Shown here: piece after piece, positions 19,003 through 28,367 of the stretch
How the letters are laid out: each line of letters starts with the position of its first letter
How positions within the stretch are numbered: position 1 is the first letter of the stretch
Assembly: GCA_029569475.1 (NCBI GenBank)
Contig: JAKQSZ010000031.1
Span: 1-64,000 of the forward strand
DNA length: 64,000 bases
Source: Candidatus Eiseniibacteriota bacterium
GTDB taxonomy: Bacteria > Eisenbacteria > RBG-16-71-46 > CAIMUX01
Reading direction: 5' to 3'
Made by a program: the position numbers and the translations under genes
Notes under the pieces: generated by a model
The model's input: only the letters and a program-made list of their open reading frames with translations
Databases searched by the model: none
What the model was told of the DNA's origin: nothing

Positions 19003-21045
19003 CTAACGGACCGACTGCATCAGCCCCAGGACCTCGGAAGCCGGTTTGAATCCGAAAAAGCGTGAGACCTCTTCTCCCGAGCTGTCGAAAAGGATGACAG
19101 TGGGCAAGCCAGGCACTCCATAGGACGACTGTTTGTTCGCCGACCACTCGTTACGTTTGGTCAAGTCGAGCTTGATGGCCACGAAACGCTCGCCCTCGCG
19201 CCGGACTTCGCCGTCGGACCAGGTCTTCTCGTCCAGTTCCTTGCAGGCCGTGCACCAATCCGCGTAGAAGTCGATCAGCGCCGGCTTGCCCGAGGCGACG
19301 GCGACGGAGCGCCCCTCCTCGTCATCATGAACCCAATCGAGGCCTTCGTGCGTCGCGGACCCGGTGGCGGTTGCCAGCCCCGGCGCGTGCGCAAGGCCCC
19401 CGGAGAGGCCCGCCATGTGGGCCAGTCCGACCAGGAGCGAGAAGGAGCCGGCGACCAACAGGACAATGCCGAAGCCCTTCTGGAAGAGAAGTCGTTTCGT
19501 TGGTTCCTCGCCCACCGGCGTGAAGGCCCCCAGGAAAGTCCCGACCAGGACGACGAAGGCGCCGGTCACCAGCCAGGTCAGGTTGGGCCCCAGCAGCGGG
19601 CGCAGGTAGTAGATCGCCATGGCCAGCAGGATGACGCCGAAGATGTGCTTTACCGAGTCCATCCACTGCCCGGCGGCCGGCAAGGCCTGCAACGCTCCGG
19701 CAAACGTCCCGAGGACCAGGAAGAGAAGCCCGAGACCCAGGGCAAAGACGAAGAGCAGCAGGAAGCCGAAGAAGACCGAGCCCATCTGCGCGACCCAGGT
19801 CAGCAGCACAACAACGACCGGCCCGACGCAGGGCGATGCCACCAGCCCTGTGACCATCCCCATGAACAAGGCGCCGAGCACGCCGCCGCGGGGTCCGCTC
19901 TGCAGCCTGGTCTGGAACCCCGCGGGGAGCGCCAGGTCGAAGGCGCCCAGCATGGAGGCGCCCATGGTCAGGAAGATGAGGCTTACCCCGATGATGACGG
20001 CCGTCGACTGCATGGCGCTGCCGAAGAGCGCTCCCGTCGAGGCGGCGATGACGCCCAGGGTGGAGTAGGTCAGGGCGATTCCCAGGACGAAGAAGACCGA
20101 CAGGAAGAGCCCGCCCAGCTTGCTGCGGCTGCGCCCGCCGATGTAGCTGATCGTGATGGGGATCATCGGGTAGACGCACGGGGTGAAGCTGGTGGCCACG
20201 CCGCCGAGGAAAACGAGGAAGAACGCCAGGAAGGACTTGCGAGCCAGGGCTTCCTGGAGCCGGCCCGCCAGGCCGCCGTGGGTAACCATGCCGGCGCTCG
20301 CCTCCGACGCCAGCCCATCCGAACGCTCGCTCGGGATGCCGGGCACGTCGCCCGCCTCGACGCCCGAAAGGCCGCCGGCGTCCCCTGGCTCTTCCCCCTC
20401 GCCCCCACTAGCCAGCCCCGCGCCCGGCGGCGCGCCCGGCGGCTTGGGTTGGCCTGTCATGCCGGCAAAAGCCTCGGCGTGCGCGGGACGCGCGGGACTC
20501 CCCGCGGGCAGGATCTCGATCTCGAGTTCCAGCGGCGTCTCGACCGGCGCGAAGCAGGCGAAGGTCGGCTCCTCCATGCATGCCTGGTGGCCGGCGGTCA
20601 GTCGGAGTCGCCGCGCCCCGGGAGCCGCGTCGGCCGCCACCCTCCCGGCGAAGAAGACCTTGGTCGGCCCTTGGAAGACCGGTTCACCCTCGAACATGAC
20701 CGTCGCCGGCAGGAGCGGTTCACCCAGCGTGAAAGGCTCTCCTTCGGCGGGCATGGCAAAGAGGAACTCGTTGATCTGGATGTGGGCCTTGGGGGGAACG
20801 TCGTAGATCACGGCCAGGAGAAAGTCCCCCCCGGCGGGCACGGCCGCCTGGGAAAGCAGCGCGCGCACCGGGATGTTGACCTCGGAGCCGAAGTCCTCCT
20901 GGATCGCTCCCGTCGCCGAACCCGCGAGAAGGGCCGGCCCTGCCACGAAGAGCAGCACGACAGCGAGCGCCACCCATGCCGCCGGTCCTCTCCCTCGCCC
21001 CACGCCTATCCCGTGACAACCGGCGTTCAGGCCGCGCTGAATCAT
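19003..21045 (-). CDS. dsbD: Thiol:disulfide interchange protein DsbD
   Basis: 680 residues, full length. The start at 21045 has GGAGGAG upstream and a signal peptide (VALAVVLLFVAGPALLAGSA). Order of domains: N-terminal DsbD-alpha beta-sandwich with a Cys pair in QACMEEPTFACF; a low-complexity Gly/Pro/Glu linker of about 70 residues; a membrane domain of eight TM helices with the two reactive cysteines in FTPCVYPM and ASPCVGPV; and a C-terminal thioredoxin-like domain with DWCTACKE. It passes electrons from cytoplasmic thioredoxin to periplasmic thiols for cytochrome c maturation or disulfide isomerisation. The expanded linker is unusual. It lies downstream of tRNA-Arg on the same strand. Confidence 0.93.
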   Translation of the reverse strand: MIQRGLNAGCHGIGVGRGRGPAAWVALAVVLLFVAGPALLAGSATGAIQEDFGSEVNIPVRALLSQAAVPAGGDFLLAVIYDVPPKAHIQINEFLFAMPAEGEPFTLGEPLLPATVMFEGEPVFQGPTKVFFAGRVAADAAPGARRLRLTAGHQACMEEPTFACFAPVETPLELEIEILPAGSPARPAHAEAFAGMTGQPKPPGAPPGAGLASGGEGEEPGDAGGLSGVEAGDVPGIPSERSDGLASEASAGMVTHGGLAGRLQEALARKSFLAFFLVFLGGVATSFTPCVYPMIPITISYIGGRSRSKLGGLFLSVFFVLGIALTYSTLGVIAASTGALFGSAMQSTAVIIGVSLIFLTMGASMLGAFDLALPAGFQTRLQSGPRGGVLGALFMGMVTGLVASPCVGPVVVVLLTWVAQMGSVFFGFLLLFVFALGLGLLFLVLGTFAGALQALPAAGQWMDSVKHIFGVILLAMAIYYLRPLLGPNLTWLVTGAFVVLVGTFLGAFTPVGEEPTKRLLFQKGFGIVLLVAGSFSLLVGLAHMAGLSGGLAHAPGLATATGSATHEGLDWVHDDEEGRSVAVASGKPALIDFYADWCTACKELDEKTWSDGEVRREGERFVAIKLDLTKRNEWSANKQSSYGVPGLPTVILFDSSGEEVSRFFGFKPASEVLGLMQSVR

Positions 21046-21176
21046 TTCTGTTGCTCCTCCGGCGATCCGAAACGACAACGCGGGCACGGCACGCCCGCGA
21101 TCATGATGGTCCAACGAGATGCATCGTCGCCGCTGGATGTGGATTGGTCAAGAGACGGCGCTGGGCGAGCCCACAA

Positions 21177-21252
21177 TGGCACGCCCGGAGGGATTCGAAC
21201 CCCCGACCCTCGGTTCCGAAGACCGATGCTCTATCCGCTGAGCTACGGGCGC
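21177..21252 (-). tRNA. tRNA-Arg (anticodon UCG)
   Basis: 76 nt including an encoded CCA. Acceptor GCGCCCG pairs with CGGGCGT (G1-U72 wobble), discriminator G73. The D-arm is GCTC...GAGC, the anticodon loop CTTCGGA gives UCG, the T-arm is GGGGGTTCGAATCCCTC, and all stems close. It reads CGA codons for arginine. No integrase or attachment-site duplication is visible beside it. Confidence 0.97.
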
Positions 21253-21465
21253 GCGCTCCAGAGAGGCGACTGGCGGCGACCTGTGGCCCCGGCGACTCCG
21301 CACCTGGCGGCGCGGCGATCGGCAGGGCGTCACACCGCTCCCATCGTGGGGTGCCCGCCGCCTCGGGTCAAGACTTCCGCGGCCTGACGCGGCGTGGAAT
21401 TCCGCCCGTTCGACTCGATCGCCGCAGAGCTCTTGCGGCCCGCGGACCCCGACCTGGATCGCATC

Positions 21466-21540
21466 TCAGGTCCAGAGAAGCACGCACCCCAGGACGATCA
21501 AGGCCACGCCGAGGGCAGCGAAGATGCCTCGATAGCTCAT
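21466..21540 (-). CDS. Small membrane peptide (24 residues)
   Basis: ATG at 21540 preceded by AAGGAG with a six-base spacer, a near-perfect ribosome-binding site. The product is MSYRGIFAALGVALIVLG then CVLLWT, a single hydrophobic helix with one Cys and a short polar start. No homologue comes to mind. It lies between tRNA-Arg and the EEP-fold gene, both also on the minus strand. It looks like a free-standing small membrane protein of the YtxH/DUF-type helper class; function unknown. Too short for standard gene finders. Confidence 0.6.
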   Translation of the reverse strand: MSYRGIFAALGVALIVLGCVLLWT

Positions 21541-21891
21541 CGGATCTCCTTTCGGAATCGAAGCTCGGACAGCCGCTGAGAACGGGGGATCAGAGAGCGG
21601 TGATAGCCTGAGCTTCGTCGGGCGTCATGCGGCGCGGGCACGATGGCTGCTCGCGGAGGCTGGCCGGGGATACCGAGCACATGCCTGTCGAAGAGATCAC
21701 GCAACCGCCGTTCCGCAGCGCCAATCACCTGGGAATGCGGGCGGGGCCGCGAGGGCAGCGCTCACGGACTGGGTCATAACCCCCTGGTGACACCGGGAGC
21801 AATGGAGGTCCCCGGGCCATGCCACGACGGGGCAACATGCCGGGAGAACTCGGCCCTGTTCAGCAATCCTGGGTTGCCTGACGCGCCACGA
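21541..21891. other. Intergenic region upstream of the small peptide
   Basis: 351 bp between the EEP-fold gene stop and the 24-residue peptide. It has open frames on both strands but no ribosome-binding site or recognisable protein. A promoter for the small peptide is likely here, but no clear -35/-10 pair was found. The rightmost bases begin the GTTCGG repeat of the neighbouring gene. Confidence 0.4.
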
Positions 21892-23364
21892 TCATGCCCG
21901 GTCGAGGGGCAGATCCGGTTCGGGTTCGCGTTCGGGTTCGCGTTCGGGTTCGGGTTCAGGCTCAGGTCGGGTCAGAGTCACGCCGATCGGGGCATGGTCA
22001 GAGACCCTCCGGCCGTCGAAGATGAGTCCTGTCTCCGTCCAGGGCGGTGCAGCCGCCCGGAGGCGCGAGGCCGCGATCCAGTCCAGCCGCATTCCCAGGA
22101 CCCGTCCCTGCAGACCGCAGCGCCGGACCAGCGCGGCTCCGAGCGCGGGCGGCAGCGACGCCAGGTCCTCGACCGTGCCCAGATCCTGGTGCGCGGTCGG
22201 CGAGCGGTCGTTGAAGGGCTCCAACTCCAAGCCCTCCGGCGCGAGAAGGCGCAGGAGCGGCTCGGTGCGATACGGGCGTACCAACTCGGCGTCCAGTTCG
22301 GCGGGCGGGGTGCGTACGATGCGCACGAACTCTCGTGCCGCGGAGGTGAAGGATCCGCGCCGGAAGCTGTTCGTGTTCCAGTCGCCGGAGACGATCACGG
22401 GCGCCTCGCGGGACCAGCGCGAACGCACCTCCCGCAACCCTTCGAGGAATCGGGCAAACTGCCGCGCCCGGCACCTTGGCGTGTTCCGCACTTCCAGGTG
22501 GGTGGTGCCGACGATCAAGGGCTGCCCGTCCCACTCCAGAAGCGCGTACAGCCCCTGCCGGTAGCCGAAGCGCTTCTCCCGGAAGCCGAAGTAGTCGAAG
22601 CAGCCGGGAAGAAGAGTGACAGCGACATCGCGCACGGGCAGGCGCGTGATGATCGCGAGCCCATGAAGTCCAAGGAGATTCTCGCCGGGCGCGAGAAGAT
22701 CGTCATCGAGCCCCTTGGTGCACTCGACGTATCCGGGGACGAAGATGAGACGGCCGCCGTGGGTCTGCGCGAGAACGCGACCGGTGTCCGCGTTCGCGGA
22801 GCGCGCCATCCCCACATCCACCTCGTTGAGGAGAAGAACGTCGCTCTCCCTCAGATTGGGGCGCTGCGACAACGCCCACTGCAACCCGGCCAGAGCCTTG
22901 CCCTTTTCGATGTTCCAATGGGCGACTCGCAGGCAAGGGAAGCCGGCGGCGCGGTCGAGATTGTCGACCCTGGACTCGTCAAAAGCGCCCCCTGGCGGTG
23001 CCCCACCCGCGTTGTCGCTGCCCTCGGAGACGGCCCGGGAGCCGGCCGCGGCACTCGTCTTCACGACAACCGTGGAATCGTCGACTGGGCGATCGGCCTT
23101 CGAGCCGGCCCCCGAGGGAATCTTCGAAGCGGTTTGGGAATCGACCGCGGCCGCAACAGCAGGACAGATCACGGGGGTGGACAGCAGATGTTCGAGCGCC
23201 CGTCCATGCTGCAGGAAAAAAGGGCTGCTCCGCCACGCGCTCTCCCGGCGCGGCGAAGCAGCCGATTGAAGAAAGTCCCGGTAGGTCAGGCCCGGCCCGA
23301 GGAGGCCGGCCGCCAGATCGAAGCGCTCCGAGATCGGGGGCGTGAGCGGCCGGTCAGTCTCCAT
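21892..23364 (-). CDS. Endonuclease/exonuclease/phosphatase (EEP) superfamily protein
   Basis: About 490 residues from the ATG at 23364 (no good ribosome-binding site; an upstream start at 23418 is possible). The N-terminal 150 residues are variable. The EEP core then shows all catalytic motifs: VAHWNIEKG (Asn/Glu region), VLLLNEVDVGM (metal Glu), TTHLEVRN, SGDWNTNSF (G-D-x-N) and VSDHAPIG (S-D-H). It should be a Mg-dependent phosphodiesterase or phosphatase. Specificity (DNA, lipid head group, nucleotide) cannot be told. No signal peptide is clear. The C-terminus is a Pro/Glu/Arg run generated by a hexamer DNA repeat (21916-21965). Confidence 0.8.
   Translation of the reverse strand: METDRPLTPPISERFDLAAGLLGPGLTYRDFLQSAASPRRESAWRSSPFFLQHGRALEHLLSTPVICPAVAAAVDSQTASKIPSGAGSKADRPVDDSTVVVKTSAAAGSRAVSEGSDNAGGAPPGGAFDESRVDNLDRAAGFPCLRVAHWNIEKGKALAGLQWALSQRPNLRESDVLLLNEVDVGMARSANADTGRVLAQTHGGRLIFVPGYVECTKGLDDDLLAPGENLLGLHGLAIITRLPVRDVAVTLLPGCFDYFGFREKRFGYRQGLYALLEWDGQPLIVGTTHLEVRNTPRCRARQFARFLEGLREVRSRWSREAPVIVSGDWNTNSFRRGSFTSAAREFVRIVRTPPAELDAELVRPYRTEPLLRLLAPEGLELEPFNDRSPTAHQDLGTVEDLASLPPALGAALVRRCGLQGRVLGMRLDWIAASRLRAAAPPWTETGLIFDGRRVSDHAPIGVTLTRPEPEPEPEREPEREPEPDLPLDRA
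21916..21965. repeat. 6/12-bp tandem repeat at the 3' end of the EEP gene
   Basis: GGTTCG / GGTTCGCGTTCG units repeated over about 50 bp, encoding the acidic-proline tail (Pro-Glu-Pro-Glu-Arg-Glu) of the EEP protein. The period keeps the frame. Confidence 0.8.
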
Positions 23365-23465
23365 GCGGGAACTGCCGGGCAAGCACAGCCTGTGCGGACT
23401 TGCACGACGTCTTCTCACCCGACGCCATCGCGAAAAGCCCTCGGTCCGCGAGGCGAACGGGCATG

Positions 23466-23804
23466 CTACGAGTGCTGCTCGGCGTCCCCGCGCTCCAACT
23501 CACGGCGATACGCGTCGCGCCCCTCGGCGACGGCCTCCTTGACCGCGCTCACCTGGTGCTGCGCGCCTTCCCGGACCGCCTGCACGCGGTCGCGGGCCAT
23601 CCCGGTAAGCTGTCCCGCCCGGCCCCGCACCTCACGGCTGCCACGATCGACCACGCTACGACCGCGACCGTACAGGTCCTGGGCTCCTTGTCTGATCTTG
23701 CCGCGCGTCACCTCGCCCTTCTCCGGGGCGAGCAGCAGCGCCGCGGCGCCACCGGCAATTGCGCCCAGCAGAAAAGCCATGAGGGTGTCGGTATTCCGGC
23801 TCAT
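23466..23804 (-). CDS. YtxH-like membrane-anchored small protein
   Basis: 112 residues, ATG at 23804 with GGAGG upstream. An N-terminal Gly-rich TM helix (FLLGAIAGGAAALLLAPEKG) is followed by the TRGKIRQGAQDL segment typical of YtxH proteins, then a charged amphipathic helix. YtxH proteins are small general-stress membrane proteins of unknown mechanism. It is 17 bp downstream of the DUF948-like gene, a pairing often seen in bacteria. Confidence 0.8.
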   Translation of the reverse strand: MSRNTDTLMAFLLGAIAGGAAALLLAPEKGEVTRGKIRQGAQDLYGRGRSVVDRGSREVRGRAGQLTGMARDRVQAVREGAQHQVSAVKEAVAEGRDAYRRELERGDAEQHS

Positions 23805-23821
23805 CTCTAACCTCCGTTGGT

Positions 23822-24328
23822 TCAGTCTACCCGCCTCAGTCGTAAGCGATCCTCTCCCCGGGACTCTCCGGGCCTGTATTCGTCGCCTTGTCCCGGCTCG
23901 CGCTCGCCACGGCGTTGGCTCGCCTTGGCGCGCCGCCGCCGCATCGACTCCATGCTGGCTCTCACGCCAGCCAGTACCGCGGCTCCCTGGCGCACCGGCC
24001 GCCCCAGTTGAGCGACCGCGTCCAGGATGGGGCTGACCGCATCATGGGCCTGCGCGACCACGTCGCCGACCCTGCCGGCGATGACATCCGCGCTTGCCGC
24101 TACCCTGCTGGCCGACTGCGTGGCCTGACGGATCTCCGCCAGTTCCGCGTCGACCTTCTCCAGCACCCGCTCGACGCGCGGGAGCACGTCGCTGCGGACG
24201 GAGTTGGCCAGCTTCTCGAGTTCCGTCACGGAGTTGGTAAGCTGGGCTATCAGCCGGACCAGATAGATCGTGACCACCACGATCGCGATCGCGGCGACGA
24301 CCAACAGAGCAGCAACAATCCCGCTCAT
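23822..24328 (-). CDS. DUF948-like membrane-anchored coiled-coil protein
   Basis: 168 residues. The ATG at 24328 is chosen because AGGAGG lies five bases upstream (a GTG three bases earlier is in frame). An N-terminal TM helix (AALLVVAAIAIVVVTIYLVRLI) leads to a heptad-rich helical stretch (VTELEKLANSVRSDVLPRVE and onward) and a basic C-terminal tail rich in Arg/Gly/Glu. DUF948 proteins commonly sit next to YtxH genes, as here. Likely an inner-membrane structural or stress protein; no enzymatic motif. Confidence 0.75.
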   Translation of the reverse strand: MSGIVAALLVVAAIAIVVVTIYLVRLIAQLTNSVTELEKLANSVRSDVLPRVERVLEKVDAELAEIRQATQSASRVAASADVIAGRVGDVVAQAHDAVSPILDAVAQLGRPVRQGAAVLAGVRASMESMRRRRAKASQRRGEREPGQGDEYRPGESRGEDRLRLRRVD

Positions 24329-24548
24329 CACTTCCTCCTGCTCGACGAAACCCTCATGGCTGACCTGGCGCGTATAGTCAACGACGTTTGAACGCGGCGG
24401 TCAAGTGCGACAAGGAAATGACATGCAAAAAGGATGCCCACCGGACCGCCTGATCCGCGTAAACGTTGCCGGGGCGCGCGCTGCAACCCTCCCGTTGTCG
24501 ACGCGGACTCCTCCGTTCGTCAACGACGGTCCGCTCCCGCGGGGCCCC

Positions 24549-26312
24549 CTAACGGAGCCGAACGACTCGCTGCTCCAGGGCTTGTCCCGCGTGGCCAACG
24601 GCGCGCACAAAGTAGACCCCGTCCTCGACCGGACGGCCCAGGCCATCCTGGCCATCCCAGCGGATCTCCGGAGAGCCCGGCCCCACCGCGCCGAGTTCCC
24701 GCACCAGCCGGCCGCCTGCGTCATGGACCGTCACGACCCAAGGCCCTGCCATTTCTCCCTCCCAGCGCAGGGAGGTCTCGCCACGGAAGGGATTGGGTGA
24801 GGCCAGCGCCAGCCGGGGGGCGCGATCACCCGCCGGGTCGCCTACCGCCGTCGGCAGGGTGCCCGTGCTGTAGGTGTAGGAAGTCCCGCCGGAGGAGATG
24901 GTGTTGGCTGCCACCAGAACCGCCTCGTCGAACTCCGTGCCGAATCCGACAAGAAAGGCGGCGCCCGTGTCGGTGCCATCCAGAGGGATGTCCTCGACCG
25001 AGAGGGGCGTTCCCGCCTGGAACCGGATGACCCGGGCGGCCCACTGGGAGTTGTCGGTGCCGTCGAAGTTCAATACCTGTGGCTCGCCGTTGATGAAGCG
25101 GACGTAGTCCGCCGCGAAATGGTTGACCGTGGCGTTCTGCGGCGGAACCGGGTAGGAGTTCTTGGTGACCGCCGCAAAAGCAGGGATATCCTCTCCCGCG
25201 TAGTTGTAACGCCCCCCCTCCAGGACCGGGTCGTCGAGGTAGTTGGCGGTAACCCAATCGCGCAGCAGCTCCGCGAAGGTGGTCGGATAGCCCAGGTCGG
25301 TCAACGCTTGCTGGACGGAGGCGGTGCTGTTGAGCTGCTGGGCTGTCAGGTTCAGCATCATCTCCTGCCCGCCGAAGTGCTCGTAGAGGTAGAGGGAGAA
25401 GAGGTAGACCTTCACATAGTCGGCGAAACCGTTCTGCCAGGTCGTCAGGTTGATGTCCGGCTGACTCGGGAAGGAGACGACCGGGTCGGGATGGCCGTAC
25501 AGCCACATCGCCATCTCCGCCAGCCCCTCGTTCAGCCAGGTGACCTCGTTGTCGTCAGCCAGCCAGTGGATCAAGTGATGGAACTCGTGAGCCTGGACGG
25601 AGATCAGATACTCTCCGCCCGGATCGCGGTCGCTGCAGTTCATGTAGAGGACTTCACACTCGTTGGACTCATAGGGCTGCGTGCCGTCCGGATACTGGTC
25701 GAAGTACCAGAAGAAGCCGTCGGAGCTGACGTCGAAGTCGTAATACAGGACATAGACCTTGGGATCATTGTCCAGTTCGTCCGGGACCGGACCGAAGTTC
25801 TCGGTGTTGAGCTCGTAGATGCCCTTGTCGGGCCATGGGCCGACGGAGCTGTTGTCCCAGGCTTCGATGATCGCGTCGATGTCTTCCTGGTTGACGCGCG
25901 TTCCCCACTGCGAGTCCTCCACCACCACGTAGACGTGTTCCCCTTCGCCGCGCACCGTGCACATCTTCTGCTCGGCCCAGGGCGGACCGTTGAGATGCCA
26001 GACATACCACAGCCAGGAGTCCCCCACGTTGGGATCCGCCGGGGGCGCCATCGGATGGTCTCCGACATGCGTGCGCGCGGCCCGCGCGCCCGCATCGAGA
26101 GGCCGGATGAGGCTCTTGTACATCTCGAGTTCAGGAACCGCACACTGCGCGGCCCACCCCGACCCGGCACCCGTGACCGACAGGGCGGCGGCGGCCAGCA
26201 ACGCCAACGCCTTGAGATGGCCTTGCCGGCCCGGTGGCTGGAACCGGCAACGCCGGCCCCCGGGCTCTCGTTCCTGTCGCCCGCGGGGGCGATCGGCGTG
26301 ATCTGGAGACAT
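24549..26312 (-). CDS. Secreted zinc metallopeptidase (HExxH, M30/M6-like) with C-terminal sorting domain
   Basis: 587 residues, ATG at 26312 with GGGAGG upstream. A long basic N-region precedes the signal peptide (LKALALLAAAALSVTGAG). The catalytic motif is HEFHH at 242-246 in VQAHEFHHLIHW, with NEGLAE at 261-266 giving the third zinc ligand, as in gluzincin families with AHEF.H and WLNEGLA. An acidic central domain follows. The final 85 residues are the FlgD-Ig/T9SS-like domain (ASPNPFRGETSL, WDGQDGLGRPV, DGVYFVRA). It is an extracellular protease or peptidase. An extended -10 promoter is likely 45 bp upstream. No inhibitor or exporter gene is adjacent. Confidence 0.82.
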   Translation of the reverse strand: MSPDHADRPRGRQEREPGGRRCRFQPPGRQGHLKALALLAAAALSVTGAGSGWAAQCAVPELEMYKSLIRPLDAGARAARTHVGDHPMAPPADPNVGDSWLWYVWHLNGPPWAEQKMCTVRGEGEHVYVVVEDSQWGTRVNQEDIDAIIEAWDNSSVGPWPDKGIYELNTENFGPVPDELDNDPKVYVLYYDFDVSSDGFFWYFDQYPDGTQPYESNECEVLYMNCSDRDPGGEYLISVQAHEFHHLIHWLADDNEVTWLNEGLAEMAMWLYGHPDPVVSFPSQPDINLTTWQNGFADYVKVYLFSLYLYEHFGGQEMMLNLTAQQLNSTASVQQALTDLGYPTTFAELLRDWVTANYLDDPVLEGGRYNYAGEDIPAFAAVTKNSYPVPPQNATVNHFAADYVRFINGEPQVLNFDGTDNSQWAARVIRFQAGTPLSVEDIPLDGTDTGAAFLVGFGTEFDEAVLVAANTISSGGTSYTYSTGTLPTAVGDPAGDRAPRLALASPNPFRGETSLRWEGEMAGPWVVTVHDAGGRLVRELGAVGPGSPEIRWDGQDGLGRPVEDGVYFVRAVGHAGQALEQRVVRLR

Positions 26313-26363
26313 GGAAGATCCTCCCTGCTTGGTCGTCCGGTGCCGTCGTCATCGAAACACCGA

Positions 26364-26372
26364 AGTATAGCA
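26364..26372 (-). promoter_or_regulatory. Extended -10 promoter element for the metallopeptidase gene
   Basis: On the minus strand TGCTATACT gives an extended -10 (TG-n-TATACT; hexamer at 26364-26369), with a start expected near 26357 and a leader of about 45 nt. No good -35 box, which is common for extended -10 promoters. Confidence 0.4.
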
Positions 26373-26416
26373 CATGTCACGCGAGTCAGGTCCGGCGGAA
26401 CACCGCGGCAGCGAGG

Positions 26417-26616
26417 CCTAGCCTCAATGCGCCAGAAATCCACGGCGCAAAGCGGTAGAACCTCGCGCCATAGCACGACATCTGGCGACGTGCTCGCCCT
26501 CCCCAATGCTCACATAGCGCACTGGCTATGCTCCGCTTGGTGAGGGCTGTGCACGCCGCCAGCTGCCGCACTCTGGCGCGTTTTCGCTCGCGGATTTCTG
26601 ACGCATCGAGGCTAGG
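26417..26616. mobile_element. Putative 200-bp MITE-like element with 27-bp terminal inverted repeats
   Basis: The left end CCTAGCCTCAATGCGCCAG (continuing AAATCCACG) and the reverse complement of the right end CCTAGCCTCGATGCGTCAG (continuing AAATCCGCG) match at 24 of 27 positions and face each other 200 bp apart. The interior has no gene. The end sequence style (CCT..., then TGCGTCAGAAATC) resembles IS1380-type termini from memory, which I cannot verify. No clear target duplication: flanks are GAGG on the left and TGCG on the right. It fills most of the gap between the metallopeptidase and the solute-binding gene. Confidence 0.55.
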
Positions 26617-26648
26617 TGCGTTCCCCGGCGGCCTTACGCGAACGGTTC

Positions 26649-28367
26649 CTAGAGATCAGAACCGGCCGTCTCGATCTGCCCCGGCTCGGCATCCAAGGTG
26701 TCCGCCAGCCACACGCCCCGCAGCGACTCCGCGACATCGCGGGATCCCCGGTACCCGCCCACCCGGGAGGACACCAGATCGACCTGCTCCCGATAGCAGA
26801 GAAAGGTCACCGGACGATCGCGGCGAATGATCGCCTCGATACGGCGACTGAGGGCTTCCACCTCGGCGGGCGATGCGGCCCTGGCCTGCTCCGCCAGCAG
26901 GGAGTCCACCGCCGAACTCGAATAACCGCCCGTGTTCCACGTCCCGCCAGTGCCCCAGAGAGGATGAAGATCCGGCACCAGAGGGGGGCAGAAACCCACC
27001 AGCGCGCCCTGATAGAGACCCAGGCGGTAACGGCGCCAGAAGCTCGAAGACTCCAGCGCCACGGGGTTCAGCCGCACTCCCACCCGGTAGAGATCCTCCT
27101 CGAGGCAGGTCGCGATCCGCTCGTGCAGTTCGCTTTCGCGCTCGTAGATCAGCTCGATCTCCAGCGGAAGGCCGGCCCGGCGCCGGTAGCCGTCGGTGTC
27201 CTGTTCGATCCAGGCGAGATCGTCCAGTAGAAGGCCGGCCTGGATCGGGTCGTGCCGCGGGATGGGACCCACCGCGAGACTGGAGTCCCCCGCCGGCGGC
27301 CCCGCCGGCTCGAGCACACCCGCGGCGGCGCCTCCGAAGCTTTCTCCTCTCCAGCTCAGCAGGACCTCGACCAGCCGCTGCCGGTCGATGGACAGGTCGA
27401 TGGCCCGGCGCAGGCCCGGCGGCAATGCCGGTTGCAGGACGTTCCAGGCGATCATCTCGACCGAGAGGACGCCGGCGCGCTCGGCGCGCACCGCCGGTTC
27501 CGGCCCCAGCACGAAGCCGAGCCGGTTGACCGCGACGTCGATCGCGACGTCGGCCAGCCCGAGTTGCGCGCGCAGGATGCGCGACACCGCGCCAGGGCAG
27601 GGTTCGAAGGAGACGATCCGTGTGTAGGGGCGCGACCCCGCCGGGGCCCGGGAGTTGGCGGCAGCCCGGAGGTTGTGGCCCGGTCTCCACTCGACCAGCC
27701 GTAGCGGCCCCGCCGAAAGCGGCTCCCGCGCCAGCGGGCTGGTCTCCAGCAGAGGACGGCTGAGCGTGCCCAACCGGTGGGCGGGAAGAATCGGCCAGGC
27801 CAGGGTGGGCCAGATGCGCCACGAGGCATAGCCAGGCCGGAAACGGAAGAGCAGCGTCGAGTCATCCAGCGCCTCAACGCCCGCCAGCCCCGGATCAAGA
27901 AGCGAGTCCCTCGCTGCCCGCGAGGGAAGCAGGCCCATCAGACGGTAGGCGTCGTAGGAGACCTTCACGTCCTGCGCGCGCACGCGGACCGTGTCCTCCC
28001 AATAGCGGTTCCGCTGCAGGACCACCCGGACAGAAGAGCCTTCGGGATCCCAGGACCAGCGCCGTGCCAGATCGCCCTCAACCGCCGGCGGCCGCGCGCC
28101 CCGGGGTGAACAGCGCACGAGCGCGGGATAGAAGCAGTGCCAGAGATCCAGGTCCGAGCCGCGACGGCCCAGAAGCGGATTCAACGGCGCCGGGTCGCCG
28201 GCCAGCGCCACGCGCAAGGTGCCCCCCGGACGCGGATCGCCCTGGGGAGCTTCGGCCGAACGGCGGGGCGCCTCGGCGGGCGGTCGTCGCTGGCAGCCGG
28301 GCCCGGCCATCAGCAAGGCCGTCGCGAGCAGGAGCGCAGCGGGCCCGAGGATCAGCCGAGCGTTCAC
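26649..28367 (-). CDS. ABC-transporter family 5 solute-binding lipoprotein
   Basis: 572 residues. The GTG at 28367 overlaps the aroC stop by four bases (GTGA). A lipoprotein-type signal ([19 protein letters not shown]) is followed by [18 protein letters not shown], the usual opening of DppA/OppA/NikA proteins. [37 protein letters not shown] and [18 protein letters not shown] are family signatures. It would bind a peptide or similar ligand in the periplasm for an ABC importer, yet no permease or ATPase gene is near. Translational coupling to chorismate synthase is odd functionally and probably reflects compaction. Confidence 0.85.
   Translation of the reverse strand: MNARLILGPAALLLATALLMAGPGCQRRPPAEAPRRSAEAPQGDPRPGGTLRVALAGDPAPLNPLLGRRGSDLDLWHCFYPALVRCSPRGARPPAVEGDLARRWSWDPEGSSVRVVLQRNRYWEDTVRVRAQDVKVSYDAYRLMGLLPSRAARDSLLDPGLAGVEALDDSTLLFRFRPGYASWRIWPTLAWPILPAHRLGTLSRPLLETSPLAREPLSAGPLRLVEWRPGHNLRAAANSRAPAGSRPYTRIVSFEPCPGAVSRILRAQLGLADVAIDVAVNRLGFVLGPEPAVRAERAGVLSVEMIAWNVLQPALPPGLRRAIDLSIDRQRLVEVLLSWRGESFGGAAAGVLEPAGPPAGDSSLAVGPIPRHDPIQAGLLLDDLAWIEQDTDGYRRRAGLPLEIELIYERESELHERIATCLEEDLYRVGVRLNPVALESSSFWRRYRLGLYQGALVGFCPPLVPDLHPLWGTGGTWNTGGYSSSAVDSLLAEQARAASPAEVEALSRRIEAIIRRDRPVTFLCYREQVDLVSSRVGGYRGSRDVAESLRGVWLADTLDAEPGQIETAGSDL

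Noticed and set aside
21177..21252. tRNA-Arg as an integration site
   Set aside because: No integrase, no direct repeat of the tRNA 3' end within reach and no change in gene style nearby.
19327..21387. Plus-strand open frame opposite dsbD and across the tRNA
   Set aside because: Composed of Arg/Gln/Asp-rich shadow sequence and crosses a tRNA gene.
24360..24420. TTGACC box upstream of the DUF948-like gene as a promoter
   Set aside because: Spacing to the TATACG box is about 22 bp, outside the usual 16-18 bp range.
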